A stretch of DNA of 64,000 nucleotides from Pleurodeles waltl (lineage: Eukaryota > Chordata > Amphibia > Caudata > Salamandridae). The notes beneath the pieces were generated by a model. It was not told the DNA's origin and did no database searches. It worked only from the letters and a program-made list of their open reading frames with translations. Shown piece after piece: positions 12,983-24,330 of the stretch. Location of the stretch: positions 820,482,817 to 820,546,816 of the forward strand of contig NC_090445.1 of NCBI RefSeq assembly GCF_031143425.1. The letters run 5' to 3'. Position 1 is the stretch's first letter. Every line of letters starts with the position of its first letter. A program made the position numbers and the translations under genes.

Positions 12983-13775
12983 TGTTAGAAATGAGGTCTG
13001 TAGTTGGCAGTGGTTTGCACCCTGTCCAAGTACGGACTCTCACAGCTAGGATAACCCCTGCTCACCCCCTTGGTAGCTTGGTTTAAGCAGTCAGGTTTTA
13101 TCTCAGCAGCAATGTGTAAAGTATTTATCCGCACCCCCCCCCCTCCAACCAAACCAAAGTACTCCACACCAGTTTAGAAAAATAGCCAATATTTATCTGA
13201 ATAAAACAAGACCAAAACAGAAACCCAACATACACAGGTGAATATATCACTTTTTGAAAAGTTTAAGCAAGTCTTAATCTATAGGAATCAAGGGTTGTAT
13301 CTCTTTAGTACAAAGTACCAGGGATGCGCCAAAAACAAAAGTGATGCGGGCCACAGGGGAGGTGAGACGCCAGAACAGCAAACAGATGAGTAGGTTCCTG
13401 CACAGGGAAGGTGATGCACAAATAATTTCCTCACAGGTGAGAAGATGCATCAGTTCCTTACTGGAAGGGAAGGTGATGTGTCAATTTCTAGACACACTGT
13501 CGCCATTCCTAACTACAGTTGTTTTGGGTGGCGTGTGGAGGGTGGCGGGGGATGAAAAGACACACTCCAGAGGGTTGAATACTGCTTTGAGTGAGGACAG
13601 CACAGTCCTATTTAGGTGCAAGTGTCAGCTCCTCCCGCCACTCTAGCTCAGGAAGACCATCAGACTGGTGAGAGACCATCAGGATATGCAGGGCACACCT
13701 CAGCTCCCATTCTGTGACTGTCTAGAGTGAATGCACAAACAAATTAACTGTTATCCTGACCAAGACATGTATTCA
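12983..13775. repeat. Dispersed LTR-like repeat, copy B, left part
   Basis: Starts at TGTTAGAAATGAGG (12983), a TG-type terminus, and runs to about 13775, where the LINE begins. Its last 250 bases match copy A at about 2690-2830. The match to copy A resumes at about 17795, on the far side of the LINE, so both parts are one insertion split later. It contains a C-run at 13134-13143. Confidence 0.6.
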
Positions 13776-13781
13776 TCTTCT

Positions 13782-14520
13782 CACCTTCCAAAGTGTATTG
13801 ACTTACCTGATTCCTGAAGGTGCAGTTGTTGACTGTCTGCAGTTAAGTTTCTTGTAGCGCAGCAGGCACAGGAGTTGCCTACCTCTCATCTCAGCTGGCA
13901 GGCATTTTAGGTCAGCAATCACCAGTTGTTTTTATTCTTGCTTTATGTGTTTATCTTGCACACTTTTCTTTTGCCTTTTTTATGTTATTTTACTCATTTC
14001 TTTCCCATTAGCTCTTTCTGGGAGGGGAAGCCTGCCAGGAAGGAGTGGATTAGCTGGGCTCTAGTTTGCTTTCAGTTGTGCCTCCTCGTTTCTCGGCATC
14101 TACTGTTCGCCTAGCCATGCCCCCTCACATGCGTGCTAGCTAAACATGGGTGCTAGCTAAACATGAGAGCTGAGCGGGTGCAGGGATTCCCACCTTCCAA
14201 AGTGTATTGACTTACTGGATTTCTGAAGCTGCCATCGGTGGTTCTGTCTGCTGTTCAGTTCCTTGTAGCGCACTAGGTGTGGAAAATGCCTGGCTCTCAT
14301 CCTGGTTGGCAGCCATTTTAGGTCAGGCAACACCTGTTGTTTTTATTCTAGTTTTATGTGTATCTTGCGCACTATTCATTTGCCTTTATGTTATTTTATG
14401 GATTTCTTTCCCAGTAGCTCCTTCAGGGAGGGAATCCTGCTTTTAGTTGGCCCTCCTCGTTGCTTTGCTTCTACTGTTCACCTAGCCACGCCCCCTTACA
14501 GGAGGGCTATTCAATCATGG
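13782..14520 (+). repeat. Two tandem 5' monomers of the LINE (period about 409 bp)
   Basis: CACCTTCCAAAGTGTATTGA begins at 13782 and again at 14191. The following 300 bases match closely, including CTTGTAGCGCA, TTTTAGGTCAG, GTTGTTTTTATTCT, a TTTCTTTCCCA block and CCTAGCCA(T/C)GCCCCCT. A tandem pair just upstream of the coding region resembles the promoter monomers of some LINE 5' untranslated regions; the promoter role is an inference. Confidence 0.65.
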
Positions 14521-14839
14521 GTGCTGTGCGGATGTGCTGCTGGAGTGCCGAAGGTGTGCGTAAGGCAAGCTGTCTGCACCCAACCCCGCCTGAACGCAAC
14601 CAGAGGCCAGGTATCCCGTCTGTGAGAAGCCTGATACTAAGCCCTATACTGCCGAGGAGATCCTGTCTCTTGCCCCCACTGGGATGAAAGGCTGCCTTCA
14701 CTCAATGGACTTTTTTAGGGGCGACTTAGTATGCGGTAAGTGTGGGTTCAGACTCTCTAAATCAGGTACAGTTACATTTAGGAGAGGGGAGGGGTGCCCT
14801 TCTGGCCACATGGCTCATTGTTTTGGCATAAATTGTTGT

Positions 14840-17675
14840 TCACTCCCAAAGCATAAGGCTGAGATCTGGGATCTTCTTAGAGACTACTGCCTAAGGCACT
14901 GTTCCTCTCGGAAACTTGACTAACTGCCAACTCAGCCCCCGACATTCTCTGTGCAATTCCTTCAGGAAATGCCATAGAGAGGCTGGATAGACAATCCCAG
15001 AGAGGGGGAGGGATTGCACATATTTAAAAACAATTATTACCTTCACTGACATCAAGATTGTGGGCAGTGAGGCTGCCATTTTATTTTATTTATTTTTTTT
15101 TTAACACTAATAACCCTCTCCAGCAATTGCGCTCTGGTGGGTTTTTTAATTTATCACCCGCCTGGTCCTACTTCACAGTTCATAACGGTCTTAGCTGACT
15201 CAGTTCCTCCACACGCCCACCGCTACTCTAATTTTCTCATTGTGTGTGACCTTAATTTACATTTTGAGGACTCTAGGTGTCAATATGTCATGACTTTAAT
15301 GGATGACTTAGCAACTTGTCATCTCTCCCAACTGGTGCACACTTCCGACTCATAGGCTTGGTCATACCTTGGATCCTATTTTTACTAATTCTCCTTGGGT
15401 GGGTGCTGCTCCCCTGCTACCAGTGGTGTGGTCAGACCATATAGTCCTTCTGTTTCTGATAAAGATGTCTCCCCCCCCCCACGCCTTCTTCTTCCAAAGG
15501 ACGACAATACTTTGCGCATAAGCGGCTAGGGTCACACCACACTGCTTTATGCAGGTCCTGAGGGCCTGTCGTCCTACTCTTAACAACTGTGTTAATACCT
15601 CAATCTCTCTACCTGGAAACTGCTTTAGTAAGATTCTGGATGGTCCGGTACCAGCAACAATGCATACAATCGCTCGCTCGAAACCCTGGAGGAGTGGTTT
15701 AATGAAGAACTCTGAGCTCTTAAAAAGATCTGTAGGAGGTTAGAGCATCAGTGGTGCAGGAATTATAGTGACTCTGACAGAGCCATCTACTTGAAGCCCC
15801 TGAAAGATTACCATAAACAGATCAAAGTCTTCCATAGTCCGTTCTATGCACAGAAAATCGAGCTGTCTCAGAATTCTTCACAAGAGATTTTCACCATAGT
15901 GAAATCTCTATCCTCTTTAGAAGGTGTTTCTGCTCATTCTGTTCCTTTGACTGAGAGTTGCAATCGGATCGCATATTTCTTCTCCGATAAAGCAGCTAAG
16001 ATCTATGCCACTTTCCCTCATGAATTCAGTGAAGCTGGCTGCCCTGAAGCGTGGTTTACCCTCACTGGTTCTAGAGAGGGTCTAGGAAGTTTGAAGCCCT
16101 GTCTCTGGCAGTTTTGCAGCAGATCACAGCTAAGGTTAGATCTGGTGCTCCATTTGACGCCACCCCTTCTAGGATTTTAGAACAGGCACAGAGGCCATTG
16201 CTCCAGTTCTCTGTGACCTGTTGAATCGGTCCTCTAACACGGGTACCTCGCTTTACAATGAAAACATGCAACCATGGCTCTCCCCCTGATAAAAAACCCT
16301 TGCTTGGCCTTGCTAAACCAGAAAATTTCACACCAATTCCTCTCCTCCCCTTTATTGCTAAAATAGCTGAAAGATATGTGCATCAGCAGTTTACACACTA
16401 TATTGAGTCTAATGATCTTCTCACGAGACTCAATTGGGTTTCTGCCGTCACCATAGCACTGAATCTGCTCTATTGCTAGCATCAGATACATACTGTGAAT
16501 GAAGGCAAAGCCGCCGCACTGATAATGTTCGATCTCAGTACGGCTTTTGAAACAGTGTGTCACCGTCTATTGCTGGAACAACTGTGGTCCTATGGTATTA
16601 GAGGCCCTGCCTTTGAGGTGGATAGCTTCTTTTCTTAAAAACTTCACTTTTCATGTAGTCCATCAGGTCGAACTCCTCTGAGGTCCTCCAGCTGAAATGG
16701 GGGGTGTCCTAGGGCTCTGTCCTAAGTCCTACACTATTTAATCTCTATATATGCCCGCTAGCTGAGGTGATTGCGAGCTGCTGCTTTAAAAATCGTATCC
16801 TACTCTGATGACACTCAAATGAGTGTCACCCTCACTCAAGACCAGGGCTCTTCTGCGACTCCCTTCAGAGCTTGCATGGCTGGATTAGCCGAGTGGATGA
16901 AACGAAGCTGGACACGGAGGGGAAACTGCCCTCTATCTGGTCCTCGACTTGGTGGCTGGACACTCTGGTATTTGTTCTGGCTCAGAAACAATCAGTGAAA
17001 AATATTTGATGTTTGATGCTAAACTGAACTTTGATACACAAATTAAATTTCTAGCCGGGCTGGCACCTGTTTTGGCATTCTAAAAATGATATGGAAGATC
17101 CTAGGCCTCCTGACAGAAACTGCCAGGAAAACTAGTTCAGGCCTTGATCACTTCAAGGTTGGATTACTGCAATGTAGTCTACCTAGATGCCACCAAGAGC
17201 AGACTCCAAAAACTTTGAAGGATTCAAAACGCTGCTGCTCGCATGCTATTTAATATTCCCAAATTCTCCTAAATGGGACAGGCTCTTGTCATGCTTCATT
17301 GGCAACCTTTGAGGAAGAAAGCAGCGTTTAAGGCTCTTTGTTTCTGCCACAAAATCCTCTTGGGGGGAGAGTCCCCACTATTTACACCCACTGATTGATG
17401 TTTACTGCCCCAGCAGAAATCTCAGATCTACCGCTGCAGCACTAATGTCAATACAGAGAGTGAAGAAAGCACAATTAGGGGGCTGCTCTTTTAAGTTCCT
17501 GGCCCCTACATTATGGAATTCCTTGCCTCTTGATCTTAAGCAGGAAAAATTGGAGTCTGCTTTCCACATAAAAAAAGACCTAGGGCCATATGTACGAACA
17601 CATTGTCCCATAGACACAGAATGGGTAAAAACCTTTGATACATCTGGCCCCTAGCTCTTTAAGGCAGCCTTAGAT
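14840..17675 (+). pseudogene. L2/CR1-type LINE ORF (endonuclease and reverse transcriptase), many breaks
   Basis: Reading across frames, endonuclease words come first: a KHKAEIWDLLRDYCL segment (about 14850), RGGGIAHIFK (about 15003), CDLNLHFED (about 15248, the GDFN-type motif with its G lost), GHTLDPIFTN (about 15360) and WSDHIVL (about 15429, the SDH motif). Reverse transcriptase follows: ENFTPIPLLPFIAKIAERY (about 16321), FDLSTAFETVCH (about 16530, the FDLSxAFDTV motif with D changed to E), then SRLDYCNVVY (about 17154), QNAAARMLFN (about 17225) and LWNSLPLDLK (about 17512). The YxDD box reads YSDDTQM at about 16803. The encoded enzyme would nick target DNA and reverse-transcribe its own RNA. 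Numerous stops and frameshifts make this copy dead. A miniature element (17580-17654) splits the last codons. Confidence 0.75.
17580..17654. mobile_element. 75-bp TA-flanked miniature inverted-repeat element
   Basis: The ends CTAGGGCCATATGTACGAA and (reverse complement of the right end) CTAGGGGCCAGATGTATCAA are inverted copies, with TA at both edges, as for Tc1/mariner-type insertions. It interrupts the LINE just after LESAFHIKKDL; the LINE tail LFKAALD and stop resume immediately after it. A related copy with the core ACAGACACAGAATGGG lies at 26637-26711. Confidence 0.65.
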
Positions 17676-17795
17676 TAGAGCTCGTAGTTTTGGTTTCTTG
17701 GTAAATGAACCTTCAGAGTGGGGACACTGGTGGAGTAACCAGGTGCTTTACGAATCTCCAACATAACCATTCTGTGCCTCTACCTGTCTGCTGAA

Positions 17796-18608
17796 TGTTA
17801 TGTTAAGCAAGGAAATGCCTAATTTCTAAAAGTGCCATTTTCAAACTCACGATTCAAAAACCAACTTTACCAAAAGATGTATTTTCAAATTGCGAGTTCA
17901 GATTCCCTAAACTCCATATCGCTATCTGCTCCCAATGGGAAATTACAATTAAAAGATATTTCAGGGCAATCCCCATGTTAACCTATGGGAGAGATAGGCC
18001 TTACAATAGTGAAAAACGAGTTTAGCAGTATTTCCTATCAGGACAAGTAAAGCACACCAATTCATGCCCTACCTTTTAATTCCCCTGCATCCTTCTCATG
18101 GGCTTGCCTTGGGCCTACTTTAGGGATGACTTACATGTAGTAAAATGGAAGGTTTAGGTCAAAATTGAAGTTTAAAACAGCACACAGGGGCACTACAATA
18201 GCGACCAGAGACATGTTTGCAGGGATACTCGTAGTAAAATGGAAGGTTTAGGTCAAAATTGAAGTTTAAAACAGCACACAGGAGCACTACAATAGCGACC
18301 TGAGACATGTTTGCAGGGATTCTCTGGTGGATGGCACAATCAGTGCTGCAGGCCCACCAGTAGGATTTGATTTACATGCCCTGGGCACACCTGGTGCACT
18401 ATACTAGGGACTTACCAGTCAATTAAATATGCCAGTCATAGATAGACCAATCACCAATACAATTTAGACATGGAGCACTTGCACTTTAGCACTGGTTAGC
18501 ATTGGTAAAGTGCCCAGAGTTCTAAAACCAACAAAACAAATCTGAAAAAATAGGAGGAAGAAAGCAAAATGTTTGGGAATAAGCCTGCTAAAAGGGCCAT
18601 TTGATACA
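17796..18608. repeat. Dispersed LTR-like repeat, copy B, right part
   Basis: Continues the match with copy A (2840-3252) and runs on to GGGCCATTTGATACA near 18608. Includes a 94-bp tandem duplication (separate entry). The word GCACTTTAGCACTGGTTAGC at about 18480 is characteristic of this newt repeat as I remember it. Confidence 0.6.
18137..18324. repeat. 94-bp tandem duplication inside the LTR-like repeat
   Basis: GTAGTAAAATGGAAGG begins at 18137 and at 18231. The two 94-base units differ at only a few positions (for example CAGGGGCAC versus CAGGAGCAC), so the duplication is younger than the surrounding decay. Confidence 0.85.
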
Positions 18609-20592
18609 CATGAGTATTAATTATCAGGAAACCATCCATTACATGTTTGAAAGTTCTTGTAAATAGATGAAAGAATTCAATATTTAAATTTCATGTACAA
18701 TTATACACAAATTTTATAAACTAAACTATTTGTTGACAAAGCAATGCCTGTAGGTGCACAAAGTTGTGCTCTAAAGATGTGCTATGTTACTCGCTTCACA
18801 AATATTACACCTCCTCTCGGGTCTGCACTTGCCTCGTGGAATGCTTTGGATCCACCATAAGTTTGCTTCTATATTTTGTTGAGCATTGTTCATCCCCAGA
18901 CCCCACTCACTTAAGTAGCGGAATGTCCTCACAGTTAAACACTTACATATTCTTTGGCAGTGTAGGAAGACTTCCCCAGAAAACAGAGACAAGCTCAGCC
19001 ACAGCAATACTAGCTTAAAAAGCTAGCATTGCAACCTTAAGCTCTGGTTCATTACAGTCTCCTAAAAACTGGTAAAAACTTGTCAAATGCCTCTTAACTG
19101 ACGCTATTAAATCAATTAAATGTATTACGTATATTTGCACTCTAATATTTTAACATGCAAGTATTTTTATTTGATTAGTTGATGAAACAACTATTGAAGA
19201 TTCATCATTTGATGTTCATTGAACTATTTAGTATCTTTCTGAAGAAAAATAAATACAATCTTTAAACAACAGCATGTTTTTTGCAGTAGATGCTGCAATA
19301 AAAAAGTAGGTATTATTTAAATTACCATTTTGCTTGGTATGTTAGGGCAAAATAGTCATTATGCCTACATAATTTCTAGAACAAAAGGTAATATAATATA
19401 GTTCACGTTAAATGACAAAATTACTCAAAGCGATATAAGGAAAAGTCAATTTACTGGACCTGTCCATATTCCACGATGTGCCCAATCACAAAACTTATTT
19501 TAATACAGAGGAAAAAAACTTCCCTAAAAAATACAAATTAAGCACTGACGAAACCAATAGATCTACCTTACAAGTTAAAGTGACTGTATGCTTCCATCTT
19601 TTCAAACACCCAGACTCTCATTCTTGCACTAATCCTTATATTAATCCACCCATTGACTCATTCATCTTCTCACCCTTTTATGATAGCATACACACAACCA
19701 ATGAACAGGTGCTTTCAGTTATCAGAAGGGCCTACTGCCTTTGTTGACAATCTGTCAGATGGATATCTGTAGTCTGGAAGGGGTGTGAAGAGTATTTCTA
19801 GTAGTGTGAGACTGCTGGTTTGTTGGAGATGTGAAAGTGCTTTTTGTGTGTAAGACTGCTCCTGTTCGAGTGGTGTGAGAGTACTATTGACAGTGTGCCT
19901 GCTACACTTTGAGGGTTTTACGGTCTGACAGGACGGAGAGGCTGCTAGGGAGTGGGGAAAGTGTGCTTGCAGGAGAGTGAGACTGTTAGTTTGTTTGGGG
20001 TAAAAGAATTGGCAGCATTAAGGGTGTAATGCTTTTCCATCATAAAAGCTTCAACAGTTCCCCCTCAGGTTTTGTTGATCACGACCAAAGACAAGTCATA
20101 ATCTTAATAAAACAGTGCTGCTACAATCCTTTTCCTCTGAGACATGATCATCTGTTTCCCTCACATGAGGCTGAGTAAAGGCTTACTTTTGAGAACCCTT
20201 GCCCATTGAAGGCTGACCAAATCCAGCAATGCCTTTGTCACGGGATCACTAACCCTACATCATGTGCACAACTGGTTGTATTACTGTTGTTACTAAGCAA
20301 CAGTTACATCAGACAGCAGACACCACCTACAACTGAACTTCATGGTGCTCGTAGGTACTTGCCACCTGATCCAGAGCTGATGTTAACAGATTTGCAGGAG
20401 TTTCTAGCAGTTGACTCCCTAGTTTACGCCGGTCTCAGTATGACAAAGCCAATGCAGCTCACTGTGTGTGCATACACATGTCACGCATGTGCAGCATAGT
20501 GTCATTTCAGAATAGGTACATATACAGTACAGTGAGCTTGGTGGAAGCAACTGACTTGCCATCAGGCAGGGCGAGGATACTGCAAACAGTGC
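18609..20592. other. Intronic stretch with a degenerate GTGTGAGACTGCT minisatellite
   Basis: AT-rich and without genes up to about 19745. From 19790 to 20010 a degenerate array of GTGTGAGACTGCT-like units, about 35-70 bases apart, is visible. The 89-codon frame at 19478 has no family resemblance. Confidence 0.45.
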
Positions 20593-20770
20593 TTAATCTG
20601 AGCAGGTGGCTGAGGATGAGGCCCACCGGCACTCATTTTTCCTTATCAGACTTTAACCAGGGTAAAAGAGAGAAAAACATGAAATGGAAAAAAACGGTTT
20701 AAGAGAAGAAAAAAACAAGGATAGAAAAAAACCTGAATAAGAGAAAGAAAAATGCAGGAAATGTCTGCCG
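20593..20770 (+). repeat. Short dispersed repeat of the GTGCTTAAT...CGGCACT family, copy 1
   Basis: CAGTGCTTAATCTGAGCAGG, then CACCGGCACTCATTTTT, then an A/G-rich tail. The same order appears at 24116-24330, and a related piece with TACCGGCACTT is at 32960-33080. It is probably a SINE-like or miniature element; no tRNA-type promoter boxes could be recognised. Confidence 0.5.
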
Positions 20771-21009
20771 GTAGATCAGAGACAGGTGAAATCAAAACTA
20801 TGCAACCTCTGTATTCGGCACTTCTAACATTCGACCCCACCACCTGCGGACTTCTGAGCAAAACATTGGGACCGCACTTATTCTTTTACAAATTAAGATC
20901 TGATAGCGCATGTACTGAAGAGCACACACTGACACTTTGCCACGAAGAGCACTATACACTCTAAACTAGCTAAGTGCAGCATAGATCGTTCCCAACACTG
21001 TCATCATTT

Positions 21010-21980
21010 AGTGAGAGGAAGGCTCTTTTGTGGATTCCGGCAGATTCAGAAAGGTTCCATCACAAAAATGTGGGAAAAATTTGTGATTTCCAGCAAAGTT
21101 GGAGGTTTGCAGAGCATTGTGGGTAGGAAATTGGTGCGGGTGCATGTGAAGCACACCACCTTGGACTCACCCAGATGTTTAGTTTTCAGATGTGTCTACG
21201 TCTTATGGATTTTTCTACATGGCAGCGTCCCAAAGACCAAAAAGTGCAGCCCTTACCATTCCAAATGGGACTATTTAGAGAGTTAGACAAGCTCTCATGG
21301 CCTAAATGTAAAACCAAAACCCAAAATAATCAAATGTCCTCTTTCTTGTTGTAGGATAAGATGTTCTAGTGTGCGGGGAAGAGCTGAAAGACTGTTGCCC
21401 CCTTCAGTAGGGGTGGGGACATAACCATGCCCATGCTGGTTTGTATCCGCCACACCACAATATTTTTTTTTTTTATTCCCTGGCATCTAGTAGGCTTTCT
21501 ACTAGCCACCCAGTGAATGGATTGGGGGTAACTGCCCCCATCTGCCCACCAGCGGGCAGAACAACTTTGGCCCCACCTCAGGGGAGCAACCCTTGCCTAA
21601 GGGGGTCACTCCCTTGCGTGGAATTGACGCAAACAAATAAAAATCCCTGGTGTCTAGTGGTTTATGCCCCCTTGGGGGCAGACTGGTCTAATAAAAGTAG
21701 ACCAAAGGGGGCAGAAATGGCCTAAAAAGATTCCCCCCCGCCTCACCTCCCAGAAGAGCGACCCTTGTCTAAGGGGGTTGCTCCCCACGTCCAGGGGGTT
21801 TGGGGGATGAGCGATTCCCCTTCCATCCCTTCCCAGGGGAGGGGGTGCCAGACCCTCGGGGGCACGCCAGCGCTTCCCTCAAGGGTCCCTGCCAGGACAT
21901 AATGGTTACGTCCTTGGCACCCGAGCGGTGCTGCAGAAGACGTAAACGTTACGTGCACGGCACCCAAGGGGTTAAGAAGG
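21010..21980. repeat. G/C-rich dispersed repeat with multiple palindromes
   Basis: Contains several short inverted pairs, such as GGGGAGCAACCC / GGGGGTCACTCCC (21581-21613), TGCCCCCTTGGGGGCA (21666-21681) and CTGGTCTA / TAGACCA (21684-21705). A similar vocabulary of GGGAGC and GCTCCC hairpins recurs at 61.3-61.7 kb. From memory this is an abundant newt repeat. The overlapping frames on both strands come from its G/C content and are not genes. Confidence 0.5.
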
Positions 21981-24115
21981 ATATATATTTCGATTTACAC
22001 GTAACTAAATATGAAAGTACAATTGTACACAATGAAAACCAGACCTCTCTAGCCCAGAGGTCTACAACTCGCAGCTCGGGAGCTACTGGTAGCTCGCCAG
22101 CACCCTGAAGTAGATCTTAGAGGTGAAGCAAAGCCAAGCATCTCATTCAGATGGTCTCTGAATTAAAGAAGGTAGCACTGCTCATCTAAAGACCCTTAGT
22201 GTGGCAGCCAGTCAAATCAATGACAGGGCCTCATAATAATATTCACACACTGTGTAAGCCTATGTAGTCTTGTCACATGACCTTCTGTCTCAGGTCCCAA
22301 TTGAGCTATGTCTTAAGAAGATTGGCCATGTCTTAAGTCCTGCTTGATCAGTCACACCATATGCGTGATCAATGGGCCATGAAAGAAAAGTGCCTGTATT
22401 AACCGTAAGTGTGGGACTGCTGGAGCCAGAATGAAAATGTGTGAGTTTGATGCATGATAAGCCAAAAAGCTGAGGAGAGCTCCTCCCCATTAAACAAGTA
22501 GCTATGCCTGGTGTCAAGGATCACCAAAGCACCTGCTATCCCCAAACATAAGGGGCTCATATCTGACATAATTGTGTCCTCTATGGCATAAAAGGTGTAG
22601 TGGCAAAATAATGGTTATTCTTGACTTTGTTGTGCATTCTTGCTCTAGTGGTGGTATACTGACAGCAATTGTTGACATTTTAGGAGCATGACTGACGTTC
22701 TATTGGCCATTCCTGAATTAACACTGGACCCCCTTCACATAATAATGGCCATGTTGGTATATGGTGCCAAGCGCAAATTTTCAGAAAATTACTTTCTTCT
22801 GTGAAATTGGGTCTGTTTGTCCAAAATGGAAAGTTGTATTCAATAGAAAAATACCTAGATATTTTTTTGGAAACGGATGTTAATAAAGTCAAAAGGCTAT
22901 AATTCAAGTTGATAGTTAAATGATAATTCAAGTGGACTTGTGAAGACATTTTGCAGCGGTTAGGTCTTTTGTGCCAGGGGACACAATGTGCTTTGGTAGG
23001 TATTTCATTAGTGTGTAGCAGCCATTTAATATTGATAGGCTCTTTCCTGGCATTTCTGCTGGTAACCTTGCCTGAAACGCTTGGGTTGTCACTCCTAATA
23101 ATCTTGCTTTGGGTGTTCATAGTGTAATGTTAACATATCAGATTCCTTTCTATGACAACAGATTTGGCTCAACTGAACAGCACACCAGTGGTAGCAACTG
23201 TGGTGCCATCTTATGGCACAGACCCCCCCTATCTGCTGTCAGAGCATCCATATCGGCAGTCTGCGATCGGGAAGGCTTTCTTGTCACAAATCATGGTTGC
23301 AAGGTTGATGGCCCTTTAAGATCAAAGAGATTAACACAAAATGGCACTATTTTCATGATTACCAACTGCAGGCTATGCAGTTATAAGAAACCGTTTATCC
23401 ACCTACTCTGCTGCTGTCCAGCATTGAGGAATACACGTCGCACTTTGCTGAAACCTTTTTTTTTTTTTTTTTTTTACATAGTGCGAGATCCTGCGCCCAA
23501 GACAGGGACTTGGTCTTTACATTGAAAGAAACATCTGACCTAGCCAAATTTGTAAAGTTCACTCATCAATTGAGGAGACTGAACAATTGCACTAAGACTG
23601 GCTAGTCTCTTGACAGCCCTTATCTTTTACCGCCCTTTTGATAGTTTTTGATTTGTCTTGTTTGCACTTATTTTTCTCCTTTACTAGGAAAGTAACCATA
23701 TGCTGACGAGCGGCACCCTTATTCTCGTCAAGCTTTTTATTTTTCTTGTTTTAAAAATTAAAGTCTGTTAAATTGTCTTGAATGTATGTGTCTTTTTAAA
23801 TGGTCTCTTTAGAGCAGAAAAGCGACTGTTGGGTAGAGTCTGTACTTGGATTTTTTTTTGCACATTTTATCGTTTGAATTTTTTTTCACTTCATCTGTCT
23901 CGTTTGCACTTGTTCTTTCCTTTATTAGGAAAATAACCGCATACTGACAATTTGCACTATTACTTTTGCTCCGATTTTTATCCTTTTGGTTTTAAAATTA
24001 TATTTTGCCCAACTGTACTGAATTAGATATTTCTGAGCTTTTGTAAATTTTCTTTTATTGGGGATGATCTCCCTTTGTAAAGATTTTGATTAATCATACA
24101 AGAGATGTGGGTCAC
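21981..24115. other. Intronic stretch with a T20 run and an old tandem duplication
   Basis: A run of 20 T lies at 23456-23475. The stretch around 23645-23770 is repeated in diverged form at 23885-24010 (period about 240 bases; shared GTTTGCACTT, TTAGGAAA-TAACC and TTTTATCC/TTTTTATTTTTCTTG blocks). At 22054 CAGAGGTCTACAACTCGCAG looks like a hAT-type end, but no matching right end was found. Nothing is coding. Confidence 0.45.
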
Positions 24116-24330
24116 CCAGTGCTTAATTTGAGTCAATTGTTTCCGGTGCAGGACACCAGCACTTATTTTTGAGGGCCAGCACTTATTGTTCTGCCACAAG
24201 CATTACCTGCGAGCAAAAGACACATGAGAGCCGGAGGAAGAGAAAAAAGAAAAAGCGTCACAAAGAGAGAAATAAGAAAGCTGCAAGAGTGAGCTGGAGA
24301 GGCAGGGAGTGGCTGTAAATGGATTAAAGA
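24116..24330 (+). repeat. Short dispersed repeat of the GTGCTTAAT family, copy 2
   Basis: Starts CAGTGCTTAATTTGAG, followed by CACCAGCACTTATTTTTGAG, CCAGCACTTATT and an A/G-rich tail, parallel to the copy at 20593. No coding potential. Confidence 0.5.

Larger units (their letters stand above)
13776..17795 (+). mobile_element. L2/CR1-type LINE, about 4 kb, inserted in copy B
   Basis: Between the two halves of the LTR-like repeat lies a unit with two 5' monomers (13782-14520), a region encoding an APE-type endonuclease and reverse transcriptase, and a short 3' tail. Since copy A runs uninterrupted across this point, the LINE is the younger insertion. Endonuclease and C-terminal wording fit the L2/CR1 group rather than L1. 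Both ends are approximate; no clean target duplication was found. Confidence 0.7.

Noticed and set aside
22054..22110. hAT-type left end CAGAGGTCTACAACTCGCAG
   Set aside because: No matching right end or 8-bp duplication found, so not listed as an element.
23456..23475. T20 run as the poly(A) tail of a minus-strand retroposon
   Set aside because: No body with RNA-derived features or target duplication was recognised.
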